Assembly: GCF_027923385.1 (NCBI RefSeq)
Contig: NZ_BSEC01000007.1
Coordinates: forward strand, 1-64,000
Length of the DNA stretch: 64,000 nucleotides
Direction of reading: 5' to 3'
From: Methylocystis echinoides
Lineage (GTDB): Bacteria > Pseudomonadota > Alphaproteobacteria > Rhizobiales > Beijerinckiaceae
Positions 1-9,133 of the stretch are shown in pieces (the first letter of the stretch is position 1; every line of letters starts with the position of its first letter). A program made the translations under genes and the position numbers. A model generated the notes under the pieces. That model did not search any database, was not told the DNA's origin, and saw only the letters and a list, made by a program, of their open reading frames with translations.

Positions 1-104
1 AGGAGGTGGCCCTCAGCCGGGAGAATTTGCCCGAAGCGCGCGCCCAGGGCGGCCCGTAGGTCCTTGGCTTGGCTAGTCTTCTCCGTAATGATCACTGTCG
101 CCAT
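1..104 (-). CDS. DNA topoisomerase IA (TraE/TopB-like), N-terminal part only
   Basis: Only the first 34 codons lie in the window; the gene runs off the left edge. The ATG is at 104 on the minus strand and the product begins MATVIITEKTSQAKDLRAAL, the Toprim start typical of plasmid type IA topoisomerases (VIITEKxxQA, with the conserved Glu in ITEK). Enzymes of this family relax or decatenate DNA and are common on conjugative plasmids (TraE of IncP). The gene is divergent from the exonuclease gene at 308. Family call is from the N-terminal motif alone; the catalytic tyrosine domain is not visible. Confidence 0.75.
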   Translation of the reverse strand, partial: MATVIITEKTSQAKDLRAALGARFGQILPAEGHL

Positions 105-307
105 GGGGCCGCCGAATCAGAATGCCTGCCGCAAGCCTAGCGCAAGGTTTAGAACAAATACAGAACACCGAAGAGGGGGAGCCGACGGCCAGGTGGCCGA
201 CCCAATGGTCAGTGGTAGAGTCAGCGCGGCGGTTGTCCCGACGGCCTTGATCCGAGGCATGGCCGCTGCTTTTGGCAAGCGTCGCCGTTCCCCAACGGGG
301 CTGATCC

Positions 308-1099
308 ATGACCGCGCTAGTTGTCTTCGATATTGAAGCTGTTCCCGATCTTGAGGTCGGCCGGCGTCTGCTCGGCCAGCCGGAAGACGCGCCCGACGCC
401 GACGTCAGGCGCATGCTCGGGGAACGCTACGCGCGCGATGGCCAGGATCCGACGACCGCCTTCTTGAAGACGCCGATGTATCGGATCGTCTCTATCGCCG
501 CCCTCTATGCGAAGCGGGAAGAGGGGGGCGGCCCGTGGACTTTGAGCCAGTTCGGTAGTCGATCGATCGCCGAGAGAAGCGAGGCTGAATTGTTGCTCGG
601 CTTCGTCAAAAGCCTGCCGGTAGACGGACGCGGCACGGGCCCCGTGCTTGTGACTTTCGGCGGCAACGGTTTCGACCTTCCATTGCTACGTTACCGGTCG
701 TTCGCTCTCGGAGTGCCTCTGCCTGGGCTCTACAATGGGGGCCGTCGAAACTATTGGCATCGCTTCGGCCTGGATCACATCGACCTATGCGACGTCCTGT
801 CGACTTACGGCGCATCGACCAAGCCCAGTCTTGCCGAGATGGCGGCGTTGGCGAACATTCCCGTAAAGATCGGCGGCGTCGACGGCAGTCAGGTTGAGGC
901 GCTCGTAACAGCGGGTCAGCTAGCCGAGGTGGCAGACTATTGCTTGACTGACGTCATCGCTACTTATTGTGTGTTCCTCCGCTATGAAATGGCGCGCGGC
1001 GATCTGAGGCAAGCCCATTTCGACGCGTCCATGGACAACCTTCGGTCAACCATTCAGAGGCACATTGAGCAGAGGCCGCTCCTGTCAGCGTTCCTCTAA
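308..1099 (+). CDS. PolB-like DEDDy 3'-5' exonuclease
   Basis: 263 aa. The sequence shows the DEDDy exonuclease pattern: FDIEAVPD supplies Asp8 and Glu10, NGFDLPLLRYR supplies Asp123, and YCLTD supplies Tyr211 and Asp215. This matches the predicted 3'-5' exonucleases related to the proofreading domain of DNA polymerase B (DNA_pol_B_exo2 family), which occur as stand-alone proteins without a polymerase domain. Expected role is trimming single-stranded DNA 3' ends in repair or plasmid processing; substrate is not known from sequence. It is divergent from the topoisomerase gene and faces the zinc-ribbon/RecD2 pair. Full length, no sign of damage. Confidence 0.85.
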   Translation: MTALVVFDIEAVPDLEVGRRLLGQPEDAPDADVRRMLGERYARDGQDPTTAFLKTPMYRIVSIAALYAKREEGGGPWTLSQFGSRSIAERSEAELLLGFVKSLPVDGRGTGPVLVTFGGNGFDLPLLRYRSFALGVPLPGLYNGGRRNYWHRFGLDHIDLCDVLSTYGASTKPSLAEMAALANIPVKIGGVDGSQVEALVTAGQLAEVADYCLTDVIATYCVFLRYEMARGDLRQAHFDASMDNLRSTIQRHIEQRPLLSAFL

Positions 1100-1153
1100 C
1101 ACGGAGGCCTGCTATCGTTTGGTCCGGGGGATTTGAATTCTCGGAGCAGCGGC

Positions 1154-1501
1154 TCATTTCAACGGCATGACTTGGCTCAAGTCCCAGAATGTGCCGCGCC
1201 AGTTGGAGATCTGGCCCTCGTTGCCACATGCGTGACAGCGCCAGACCACAAGACCTGTTTCAGTGAGACTGATGTCGACGGCGCTATCTTTCGGTTTGCG
1301 GCATTTGAAACAGGTCGGCCGAGGCGCGTCGTCCGGCCGCTTTTTGTTGGAGGCGTAAGCGACCGCGGCGGTCGCGAAACCCGCGATCTTGCGGCCCGGG
1401 CCTTTGTCGATGGCGATTGCGCCTTTGGCGTCCAGATAGTGGTTCAAGGAAATCACATACATCAATCGTGAGTCTCCGGTTTCCATTTCTTTAGATCGCA
1501 A
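1154..1501 (-). CDS. small zinc-ribbon protein of unknown function
   Basis: Up to 115 aa. Two CxxC knuckles (Cys64/Cys67 and Cys89/Cys92) separated by 21 residues predict one zinc ribbon; the rest is not recognised. The start is uncertain: Met6 and Met14 are also possible. It begins only 9 bp after the stop of the RecD2-like helicase gene on the same strand, so it is probably cotranscribed with it and may assist the helicase or bind nucleic acid. That partnership is inferred from position only. Confidence 0.6.
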   Translation of the reverse strand: MRSKEMETGDSRLMYVISLNHYLDAKGAIAIDKGPGRKIAGFATAAVAYASNKKRPDDAPRPTCFKCRKPKDSAVDISLTETGLVVWRCHACGNEGQISNWRGTFWDLSQVMPLK

Positions 1502-1510
1502 AGCCGTAGA

Positions 1511-3730
1511 TCATGCCACGCTCATCGGCGGGATCGAGGAGCATGGCTTCGCGAGCCATTCCCGAAGTTTTGTCCAGCGCCGACGACCGGACACATTCTT
1601 CACCGCGATCGCCACCGCTTTGGCCTGGCCGACTAGCACCACCAGTTTTTTCCCTCGCGTTATCCCAGTGTAAATCAGATTGCGCTGGAGCATGGTGTAA
1701 TGCTGCGTCATGACGGGAATGACGACAGCTGGATATTCGGACCCTTGAGACTTGTGGATTGTCGCGGCATAGGCAGGAACAAGCGTATCGAGTTCGCCGA
1801 ACTCGTATGTGACGGAGCGGCCATCGAAATTCGCTGTGAGCTCTCCCGTGTCAGCGTCGAGGTCCTCTACATAACCGACGTCGCCATTGTAGACCTCTTT
1901 GTCATAGTCGTTCTCGATCTGCATGACTTTGTCTTTGGGCGCGAATGTCCAACCAAAGCGCTCCACTTTCTTCTCGCCTGCAGGGTTTAGCGCGGATTGA
2001 AGTTCGACATTCAGCGAGCGAGCGCCGACGCCGCCACGGTTCATCGGACAAAGAACCTGAATGTCGCGGATCGGATCAAAACCGAAACGTTCTGGTATGC
2101 GACGTTTCACGAGATTGACGATCGTGGATACGGCTTTTTCGGGCTCTGCCGCTGCGACGAAATAAAAATCGCTGTCACTTGGCGGTCGCCTGAGATCCGG
2201 CACGATCCCCTTATTGATGTTATGGGCCGCCAGGATGATCCGGCTCTGGGCCGCCTGCCGAAATACTTCAGTCAGGCGCACAACGGGAACGGCGCCAGAC
2301 TGAATGATGTCGGCGAGGACCTGTCCAGGGCCGACAGAAGGCAACTGGTCAATATCACCGACAACCAGCAATGCAGCGTCATCGGGCAAGGCCTTGAGCA
2401 GCGCTTGCATCAGCATCACGTCGACCATGGAGGCTTCGTCGACGACGAGCAGTTCGCAGTCGATCGGGTTGTCGTCGTTCTTCTTGAACCCGCCGTTTTT
2501 TGGATCGACTTCGAGGAGGCGGTGAATCGTCTTTGCCTCGAAGCCCGTCGCCTCCGTCATGCGCTTTGCGGCGCGGCCAGTGGGCGCGCAAAGAAGAAGC
2601 TTGACGCCCTTCGCCGCCAGAATGCGCAGGATGGAGTTGACGATCGTTGTCTTTCCGACGCCCGGACCGCCGGTGATGACGAGGACCTTCGTCATCAAAG
2701 CCAGGCGAATGGCTTCATTCTGGCGTTCCGCCAGCGCCAAACCGGTTTTCTGCTCGATCCAGGGGAGGGCCTTGGTTGGATCGATCCACGGCCACGGCAG
2801 CTTGCCGTTCAGGAGAGTCTGCAACCGCTGGGCAATCGTCTGTTCGGCGCGGTAGAGGCCGGTCAGAAAAACGCAATCGGTCTCGGCTACCTGGTCTCGC
2901 ACGACGACGCCTTCGCCAAGCTCCAGGTCCAAGGCCGTCCGAACCAACTGTTGGGGGACTTCGAGGAGTTCTCCCGCGAGCGGCAGCAGCTTGTCGATTG
3001 GCAGCCCGCAGTGGCCTTCATCCATCGCTTCGGTGAGGGCGTAGGAAATTCCCGCGCGCACGCGGATCATCGCAGTCTTCTCGATGCCGAGTTTCATGGC
3101 GATGGCGTCCGCCGTCTTGAAGCCGATCCCGCGAATATCGCGGGCGAGGCGATAGGGGTTCTCCGTCATCACCTGCACGGCGTCGGCGCCATAGGTCTTG
3201 AAGATCCGGACAGCCCGCGCGGTGCCGACGCCGTGACTGTGAAGGAACACCATGATCTCCCGCACGACTTTTTGTTCGGCCCAGGCCGAAACGATGCGCT
3301 GGGCCCGGATCGGGCCAATGCCGTCGACCTCTTTCAGCCGATTGGGCTCGGCTTCAATGACGTCGAAGACCCTGTCGCCGAATGCCTTGACCATGCGCTT
3401 GGCGTAGGCCGGCCCGATTCCCCGGATCATCCCGGAGGCGAGATATTTCTCAATTCCCTCGGCGGTCGTTGGGGCCGATGTTTTCAGGAACCGGGCCTTG
3501 AATTGCTGGCCATGGTTTCGGTCGTTGACCCACTCGCCAGTGACCGTGATCCATTCCCCAGCGGAAATCGTCGCGGCGTGGCCGACGACGGTGACAAGGT
3601 CGCGATGACCGCGCGCCTTCACGCGCAAGACGCAGAAGCCATTCTCCTCATTGTGGAACGTCACGCGCTCGACAATTCCGGCGAGAACCTCTCCGGCTCG
3701 CTCTGGCGGGGTGCGTTGTGGGGCGGTCAT
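1511..3730 (-). CDS. RecD2-like ATP-dependent DNA helicase
   Basis: 739 aa, normal for the RecD2/TraA-type superfamily 1B helicases that act without RecBC. Domains in order: N-terminal OB-fold (about 15-85), helix-hairpin-helix motifs (about 98-118, 133-150 and 198-212, each with GIG), a Walker A GGPGVGKTT near 353-361, Walker B VVDEASMVD near 430, and C-terminal motifs including TIHKSQGSEY for the UvrD-like C domain. Expected activity is 5'-3' unwinding coupled to ATP hydrolysis in repair or plasmid DNA processing. It leads a two-gene unit with the zinc-ribbon protein. A 639-residue antisense frame across it is a GC-bias shadow. Confidence 0.92.
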   Translation of the reverse strand: MTAPQRTPPERAGEVLAGIVERVTFHNEENGFCVLRVKARGHRDLVTVVGHAATISAGEWITVTGEWVNDRNHGQQFKARFLKTSAPTTAEGIEKYLASGMIRGIGPAYAKRMVKAFGDRVFDVIEAEPNRLKEVDGIGPIRAQRIVSAWAEQKVVREIMVFLHSHGVGTARAVRIFKTYGADAVQVMTENPYRLARDIRGIGFKTADAIAMKLGIEKTAMIRVRAGISYALTEAMDEGHCGLPIDKLLPLAGELLEVPQQLVRTALDLELGEGVVVRDQVAETDCVFLTGLYRAEQTIAQRLQTLLNGKLPWPWIDPTKALPWIEQKTGLALAERQNEAIRLALMTKVLVITGGPGVGKTTIVNSILRILAAKGVKLLLCAPTGRAAKRMTEATGFEAKTIHRLLEVDPKNGGFKKNDDNPIDCELLVVDEASMVDVMLMQALLKALPDDAALLVVGDIDQLPSVGPGQVLADIIQSGAVPVVRLTEVFRQAAQSRIILAAHNINKGIVPDLRRPPSDSDFYFVAAAEPEKAVSTIVNLVKRRIPERFGFDPIRDIQVLCPMNRGGVGARSLNVELQSALNPAGEKKVERFGWTFAPKDKVMQIENDYDKEVYNGDVGYVEDLDADTGELTANFDGRSVTYEFGELDTLVPAYAATIHKSQGSEYPAVVIPVMTQHYTMLQRNLIYTGITRGKKLVVLVGQAKAVAIAVKNVSGRRRWTKLREWLAKPCSSIPPMSVA

Positions 3731-3976
3731 GGGATGGGCGTTCTGGTTGACGAAGCCGGCAGATTAGCGTCAATCCGCAATCGCTTACAGCTACGCCAGC
3801 CACGACTCTTTGACCGAAGCATCCGCCGAGCCATGACGGGCGGGCGCGCGATGCCGGTGGCGCAATACTTCGCGCGCGATTCAAGGCCTATTTGCCAAGT
3901 TGACGCACCGTGGTGACAGTCACGGCTACCGCGCCTATGTAAGACCTGCATTTTACCAGAAGTGGGAGGATTGAGC

Positions 3977-4183
3977 ATGAAACTTTCGGCGCGTAACGTT
4001 CTCGAAGGGACCGTCAAGGAAATCAAAAAAGGCGCAACCACCGCTCACGTTCTCATTGACGTGAAAGGCATCACAATCACCGCGTCAATCACTAACGAGT
4101 CGGTGGACGAACTCGGCTTGCACGTCGGCGGCAAAGCCAAGGCTATCATCAAGTCTTCCGAGGTGATTGTCGGAGTTGATTAA
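3977..4183 (+). CDS. molybdenum-pterin binding protein (Mop/TOBE domain)
   Basis: 68 aa, one TOBE/Mop domain: begins MKLSARNVLEGTV, then GATTAHVLIDV and a C-terminal SSEVIVGVD, the usual molbindin pattern. Such proteins assemble as oligomers and bind molybdate or tungstate in the cytoplasm, acting as storage or buffering proteins. The ATG at 3977 is chosen over an upstream GTG at 3962 because GGGAGG lies 7 bp before it. No molybdate transport or cofactor genes are nearby, so it is a lone cargo gene. Confidence 0.88.
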   Translation: MKLSARNVLEGTVKEIKKGATTAHVLIDVKGITITASITNESVDELGLHVGGKAKAIIKSSEVIVGVD

Positions 4184-4208
4184 CAGCCACCAAGGGATCG
4201 GCCGGCCG

Positions 4209-4370
4209 ATGAGAGATAGTGAGCCTGGGGCCTGGTTTTACTTCAAGCCCTCGGCGGCCGGGCTTGCGCACGCGTTCACAGCGGCGCCCCCTACTAAACG
4301 AAAGGGCCCGCCGATCAGCGCGCGCATCCAGGAAAGCCAGAAACTCGCTTCCGCGATCAAGCGACGCTAA
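4209..4370 (+). CDS. small hypothetical protein
   Basis: 53 codons from the ATG at 4209 (an in-frame GTG lies at 4167, inside mop). The product is basic and Pro/Arg-rich at its C-end, with no recognisable domain. It runs just downstream of mop and could be cotranscribed. Its end overlaps the opposite-strand gene at 4367 by 4 bp. It may be a chance frame. Confidence 0.3.
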   Translation: MRDSEPGAWFYFKPSAAGLAHAFTAAPPTKRKGPPISARIQESQKLASAIKRR

Positions 4371-4585
4371 TTTAGCGTCTCTCCACGAAGACCGATCTCC
4401 GTCGGGAAGGGCGGCAACTGCCCGTAGGTTGCGGCGGCTGTAAGCGCTCCCGCAGCGATTTCGCCCATTCGATCGAGAAGATCAACCGACCGAGCGACCG
4501 GACTCGGTCGAGTTGTCGTCAAGTCTACAATCTCCGTCAGCGCCTCGGTGAGGATTACGAGTTGAGCAGCGGCGTCGTTCGTCAT
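4367..4585 (-). CDS. hypothetical protein, 72 aa
   Basis: The product is mostly helical, with a Thr/Ala-rich N-terminal half (LVILTEALTEIVDLTTTRP) and a hydrophobic IAAGALTAAATYG stretch too short to be a confident membrane segment. No family is recognised. It has its own ATG and an AGAGGT sequence upstream as a possible ribosome site, and an AT-rich promoter-like stretch at 4600-4670. Considered plausible from codon use and isolation, not from homology. Confidence 0.4.
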   Translation of the reverse strand: MTNDAAAQLVILTEALTEIVDLTTTRPSPVARSVDLLDRMGEIAAGALTAAATYGQLPPFPTEIGLRGETLN

Positions 4586-4800
4586 AAGCGACCTCTCAGA
4601 ACTCTTACTCTTTTAAGTATGAGGCAAAACCAGCGTCCCCCTGCAACAATATACTACATCTATCCTCAACAAATGGGGAATGGGAGCAAACGCCATGCGA
4701 AGGCGTGACTCGTAGAGCCGAACGCTCGCAGCCCACAGGAACGCTCCAGACGCCTTCAGCTTTCCGTCTCGTAAGGAAGGTTGTTCGACGCACTTGATCG

Positions 4801-5466
4801 TCAGGCTGCGAGGCCTCCCTCGTCTTGCTTTCCGCCCCTCGCTACGATCATGAGAACGTCATCAGCGAGCGGCCGCTGCAGCCGGAGCGCCTCCTCGGCG
4901 GGCGCGGTCATCCAAAGGTCAATTTCCTCCCGCTTCGTCAAGATGACAGGCATCGCCTTCGGATGAACCGCGCCGACGAGCTTGTTGGCTTCTGTCGTCA
5001 GAAACGCGAAGAGGTCGTTCGTCGTCTCGCCTTCCTTCACTTTGCGCACCGAGGTCCACCGAGTCCAAATTCCGGCGAAGAACGCGAGTGGCCGCGTCTC
5101 GTCGAGGGCGAACCAGACCGTCGGATGCGTGCCGTCGGGGAGCGCCTCGTTTTCTGAGAAGCTGGTGAAGGGCACGATGCAGCGGTTCTCGAGCCCGAGC
5201 CAACCCCGCCAATGCGGAGACTTGACGTTGCGGACATTGGTGACGCCGGAATCGCACTTCCTCCCCTTCAACGCGAAGACAGGTGATGGCATCCCCCATC
5301 GCGCCAGGGTCAATTCGCGCCCGTCGGGGCCGTTTCGAATGAGCGGCGCTGCGTAATCGGGGAAGATAGCGGGGAAGGGCGGCAGATTGCCGGTCCGATC
5401 ATGCATCGCGCGGGCCATCTCGCGGATCGCTTGTTGCCCCTTGGTCATCGAATACAGGTTGCACAT
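4801..5466 (-). CDS. SRAP (YedK/HMCES-like) abasic-site protein
   Basis: 221 aa. Begins MCNLYSMT, exposing catalytic Cys2 after methionine removal; NVRNVKS (near 77-82), FTSFSE (Glu105) and AVHPKAMPVIL (His168) match the other active-site positions of SOS-response-associated peptidases. Family members form a thiazolidine crosslink with abasic sites in single-stranded DNA and shield them. Plasmid copies could protect single-stranded transfer intermediates. It starts 12 bp after the stop of the UvrD-like gene, so the two form one unit. The Tyr-Trp after the catalytic Glu in many homologues is replaced here. Confidence 0.9.
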   Translation of the reverse strand: MCNLYSMTKGQQAIREMARAMHDRTGNLPPFPAIFPDYAAPLIRNGPDGRELTLARWGMPSPVFALKGRKCDSGVTNVRNVKSPHWRGWLGLENRCIVPFTSFSENEALPDGTHPTVWFALDETRPLAFFAGIWTRWTSVRKVKEGETTNDLFAFLTTEANKLVGAVHPKAMPVILTKREEIDLWMTAPAEEALRLQRPLADDVLMIVARGGKQDEGGLAA

Positions 5467-5478
5467 GGGGCCTTCCCC

Positions 5479-7542
5479 TTATCGCCACATGGCGCGCATT
5501 CTGGCGCCGACATCCACGCGCATCCGTCTTGCGCCCTGCCGCTCGCCCGAGGCGGACGAAGCCCGCGGCCACGTCACGCATTCGAAATGGCGCAGCAAAG
5601 CTTCTGGGATGAAGCGCGTTCGCGACGCATACACGTGGCGATCGCCTTGCGGGTGCTGTCCATGGGTGAAAAAGCGCTGTGGCGTGATGAGATGCAGATT
5701 GTCCTTCGCCCGCGTCATGGCCACATAGAGCAGCCGCCGCTCCTCTTCGATTTCGGCCGTCGATCCAGCGCCGAGGTCCGAGGGGATGCAGCCGTCGACG
5801 ACGTTGAGGACGAAGACCGATTTCCATTCCTGTCCTTTGGCCGAATGGATGGTGGACAGGATCAGATAATCCTCGTCGAGAAGCGGCGCGCCGGCCTGGT
5901 CGCTCGTGGCGTCCGGCGGGTCGAGCGTCAATTCGGTGAGGAAGCGCTCCCGCGAGGGGTAACCTGCCGCCATCTGTTCGAGTTGCAGGAGGTCGGCCAG
6001 GCGCGTCGCCGCATCTTCGTGAATGCGCTCGAGATGCGGTTCGTACCAGTGGCGGGCGCTTGCGATTTCGGCGGGCCAGCCGGCCTTGCCCGTGCGCAAA
6101 TACTGGAGCGTTTCGACAAACCCAGCCCAATCATCGCCGGAGCGCGGCGGCGCGGGGATTTCCGAGAGAGAGGACAACGGGTCGGGCTGCTCCGCTATCA
6201 GGTCGAGGACTCGTTGCGCCGACGCCGGACCGACGCCCGGCAGAAGCTGCATGAGGCGAAAGCCGGCGACGCGGTCGCGCGGATTCTGCGCAAACCGCAG
6301 CAGGGCGAGCATGTCCTTGACGTGGGCGCTGTCGAGGAATTTTAGGCCGCCGAACTTGACGAAGGGAATGTTGCGGCGGGTCAGCTCCAGTTCAAGCGAG
6401 CCGCTGTGATGAGAGGCGCGGAACAGCACCGCCTGTTGTTTCAGGTGTGCGCCGATCTCCCGGTCCTCCAAGACGCGCTCGACGACGTAGCGGGCCTGGT
6501 CGGCCTCGTCGGGCACGGTGACGAGCCGAGGCTTTTCCCCTGATTGGCGTTCCGTCCAGAGGTTCTTGGTGAAACGCTCGCTCGCGAGATCGATCACGCC
6601 GTTCGCGGCGGCGAGGATCGGTTCCGTCGAGCGATAGTTGCGGTCGAGCGTGACAATGTCGGCGGGAGGGGTGAAGGCGTTGGGAAAATCGAGGATGTTG
6701 CGCACGGTCGCGGCGCGGAAGGAATAGATCGACTGAGCGTCGTCGCCCACGACGGTGAGGCCGCGCCCTTCGGGCTTCATCGCCAGCAGGATCGAGGACT
6801 GGAGGCGGTTCGTGTCCTGATATTCGTCGACAAGGACGTGATCGAACCTTCCGCCAATGTCCTCCGCGAGCGCCGGCTCGCCCAGGGTCTGCGCCCAATA
6901 GAGCAACAAGTCGTCGTAATCGAGAACGTTCTGCGCCTGCTTGGCCTCGACATAGGCTGCGAACAACTCGCGCAGCTGAGCGCTCCAACCAGCGCACCAA
7001 GGAAAGAAACTTTCGAGAACGTCGTCGAGCGGCAGCTCCTCGTTGACGGAGCGGGAATAGATGGCGAGGCAAGTTCCCTTGGTTGGGAAGCGGCTCTCCG
7101 TCTTCGAGAAGCCGAGCCCGTGCCGAACGAGATTCATCAGATCGGCGGCGTCCTCCCGATCATGGATTGTGAAATCGGGGTTAAGCCCAATCTCACCGGC
7201 GTACTCGCGCAACAGGCGAGCGCCGACCCCGTGAAACGTCCCCGCCCAGGCGAGCCCGTTGGTCAGGATCCCGGCGCTGGCTCCCAACGCCTCTGCGCAG
7301 ATGTGCTCGACGCGCCGCGTCATCTCGGCCGCCGCCCGACGGGAGAAGGTCATCAGCAGGATGCGACGCGGATCGGCGCCGTTGACGATCAGATGCGCGA
7401 CGCGATGGGCGAGCGTGTTAGTCTTGCCTGACCCAGCCCCTGCGATGACGAGGAGTGGCCCGCCCGGCGCACAGCTCTTTTCGATGACGCCGTGTTCGAC
7501 GGCCTGCCGCTGTTTAGGGTTGAGTTTTTCGAGGTAGGCCAC
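5479..7542 (-). CDS. UvrD/PcrA-like superfamily 1A DNA helicase
   Basis: 687 aa. Q-motif region LNPKQRQAVEHG, Walker A AGAGSGKTNTL (about 35-45), AAEMTRRV, Walker B VDEYQDTN, motif III GDDAQSIYSFRAA, TIHSAKGQEWKSVFV and VAMTRAKDNL are all present in order, so the ATPase core is intact. Expected activity is 3'-5' unwinding in repair or plasmid replication. It is upstream of and probably cotranscribed with the SRAP gene, a pairing that points to handling of damaged single-stranded DNA. Long antisense frames over it are shadows. Confidence 0.93.
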   Translation of the reverse strand: MAYLEKLNPKQRQAVEHGVIEKSCAPGGPLLVIAGAGSGKTNTLAHRVAHLIVNGADPRRILLMTFSRRAAAEMTRRVEHICAEALGASAGILTNGLAWAGTFHGVGARLLREYAGEIGLNPDFTIHDREDAADLMNLVRHGLGFSKTESRFPTKGTCLAIYSRSVNEELPLDDVLESFFPWCAGWSAQLRELFAAYVEAKQAQNVLDYDDLLLYWAQTLGEPALAEDIGGRFDHVLVDEYQDTNRLQSSILLAMKPEGRGLTVVGDDAQSIYSFRAATVRNILDFPNAFTPPADIVTLDRNYRSTEPILAAANGVIDLASERFTKNLWTERQSGEKPRLVTVPDEADQARYVVERVLEDREIGAHLKQQAVLFRASHHSGSLELELTRRNIPFVKFGGLKFLDSAHVKDMLALLRFAQNPRDRVAGFRLMQLLPGVGPASAQRVLDLIAEQPDPLSSLSEIPAPPRSGDDWAGFVETLQYLRTGKAGWPAEIASARHWYEPHLERIHEDAATRLADLLQLEQMAAGYPSRERFLTELTLDPPDATSDQAGAPLLDEDYLILSTIHSAKGQEWKSVFVLNVVDGCIPSDLGAGSTAEIEEERRLLYVAMTRAKDNLHLITPQRFFTHGQHPQGDRHVYASRTRFIPEALLRHFECVTWPRASSASGERQGARRMRVDVGARMRAMWR

Positions 7543-7801
7543 GGGCGGCGCTCGCGAATCGGGGGAGGGCAGGGGGCTGAGTGAACCACAATTCGCGTTT
7601 TGTTCGCAACGCCTCCACGCTAGGAAATTGGACGCTCTGCGGCTTCGCTTCGTCGACGCGCCTCGAAGAGCGGGACTTCAACTGGGGGGCTCCTTCTCCT
7701 TTCCCAGGAAAATCCGGCGGCGCAATCAACGCCTCCCGATGCTCACCGGTAAGTTCGCCAGCGCGGCCATTTGCACCTCGTTTCCGGTGTCGAACAAAGA
7801 A

Positions 7802-8062
7802 TTATGTGCCCGGAATCGCGAGGACTGGCATGACCTCCACGCTGTCGCCCGGAAAGATCGCGAAGTGCGGGTGGTTTTCGAACATTTTGGCCGCTTCTTC
7901 GGGAGACGCCGCGCGCACGACCGTGAACGCGCCGAGCGCGTTGCTGATGTCCTCGATGCCGGTCGGGGAAACCTTCTTCGTCTTGCCAAGCGGGCCACCC
8001 ATCATGACGATGTCGGCCTTGTGTTTTTCAGCCCAGGCATGCCAAGCGGCCATGCAATTCAT
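7802..8062 (-). pseudogene. YCII-related domain protein, N-terminally shortened
   Basis: 86 aa. The body (WHAWAEKHKADIVMMGGPLGK, then GAFTVVRAASPEEAAKMFENHPH and SVEVMPV) matches YCII/DGPF-type small proteins, which usually have about 20-35 more residues containing the first beta strand before this point. That first strand is missing here and no joined frame was found upstream, so I treat it as a truncated remnant. It could also be a genuine shorter variant starting at the ATG at 8062. No partner genes. Confidence 0.5.
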
Positions 8063-8215
8063 CGCTCGTTGATTTCTGGCTGCCCCAGCTCGGCCAGAAT
8101 CGGAGATTTCTCATCTACGAACGAGCGCGATCTCGCCCTAAGACGCTATGCGGCGGGGAACATCTCGCCTTTCCTGCAAGACAGCAAGCCGTCCATCTCT
8201 GTGGAAAAGAGTCGC

Positions 8216-9133
8216 TCAAAGCCCCAGAAACGGAATCGCAGGTGACAGCGCCGCCGCAAAATCGCGAAGGAATTTGGCGACATGCGCCCGTTCAGTAATC
8301 GTCAGGAGCCCCGCCTTGTCGGCGCGCGTGAAAGGGATGTTCTCTGCGTCCAATTTTGCGAATGTTCCAGCGGGCAGAGAAGGGAATTCTATTTCGACGC
8401 CGCCGGAAGCCAGCAGCTTTTCGCGGGTCTTGCCACCTTTTGCCAAGCCTTTGGCATCGGTGAAGCCGTACCAGAAGGGGAAGTCGCTCGGCGGCCTTCC
8501 GTGTTTGAGATTGATGACGGCAACATGGTCGGCCCTGTCGCCGATCAGGCTGAGCCAACGTGCGACCGATTGCGCCGCGCCCACGTCAGGGGAAATAACA
8601 TGGAAAACCGTCAATTTGTAACTGTGCGCCTCGAAGGCATCGAGAAGGCCGTCCAGCCCTTCGCCGCCATCGACAATCCGCGTGAGGTCGGCCAGGAGGC
8701 CGCCCGCGAGATCATGAACGTAGAGCTTTTCGCCTGACTCGATGGAATCCAGAAGAATGTTCCGTTCATCATCGGCCCGACCATTGTAGTAGCCGATGCC
8801 TTCCACGGGATTTTGGACGCGCTCGATAGCGCCATTGGCGTCCCGGGTGCCGAGAACCCGCGCCGTTGCGCCTACACTGCCATCGGCGTCATAAGCGGCG
8901 ACTCGCTTTCCTTTGGTACGAAGATAATCGACCAGCGTCCGCGTGAACACGGACTTGCCTACGCCGCCCTTCTCATTGGCGACGAGAGCCACGCGCTTGA
9001 CCGCGGGAGGTAAGGCGGCAGCCCGAGGGCGGGCTTTGAGTTCGGCAGCAGTTGTCGCCATGTCCGAGAGTCCTTTCCCGTCAGGGATGATCGCGGGGAT
9101 TAGCTGGGACGCCAATTCCTGCTCGTTAGACAT
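8216..9133 (-). CDS. ParA/MinD-type ATPase, possibly TraL-like transfer protein
   Basis: 305 aa from the ATG at 9133 (the longer frame runs into the upstream gene). Deviant Walker A NEKGGVGKS at about 53-61, then AYDADGSVGATARVLG as switch I and YVHDLAGG as Walker B-like. It is divergent from true partition ParA proteins. Its start overlaps the end of the small DNA-binding protein gene by 8 bp, the arrangement of traK-traL in the IncP Tra1 region, where TraL is a ParA-like ATPase. Role in transfer is inferred from architecture and context; an orphan partition ATPase is the alternative. Confidence 0.75.
   Translation of the reverse strand: MSNEQELASQLIPAIIPDGKGLSDMATTAAELKARPRAAALPPAVKRVALVANEKGGVGKSVFTRTLVDYLRTKGKRVAAYDADGSVGATARVLGTRDANGAIERVQNPVEGIGYYNGRADDERNILLDSIESGEKLYVHDLAGGLLADLTRIVDGGEGLDGLLDAFEAHSYKLTVFHVISPDVGAAQSVARWLSLIGDRADHVAVINLKHGRPPSDFPFWYGFTDAKGLAKGGKTREKLLASGGVEIEFPSLPAGTFAKLDAENIPFTRADKAGLLTITERAHVAKFLRDFAAALSPAIPFLGL

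Noticed and set aside
1997..3916. 639-codon open frame on the plus strand over the RecD2-like gene
   Set aside because: Shadow of the high-GC codon pattern of the helicase gene; product has no family resemblance and is rich in Arg, His and Gly.
4605..4793. 62-codon minus-strand frame between the hypothetical gene and the SRAP gene
   Set aside because: Composition unlike neighbouring genes and it covers the AT-rich promoter region.
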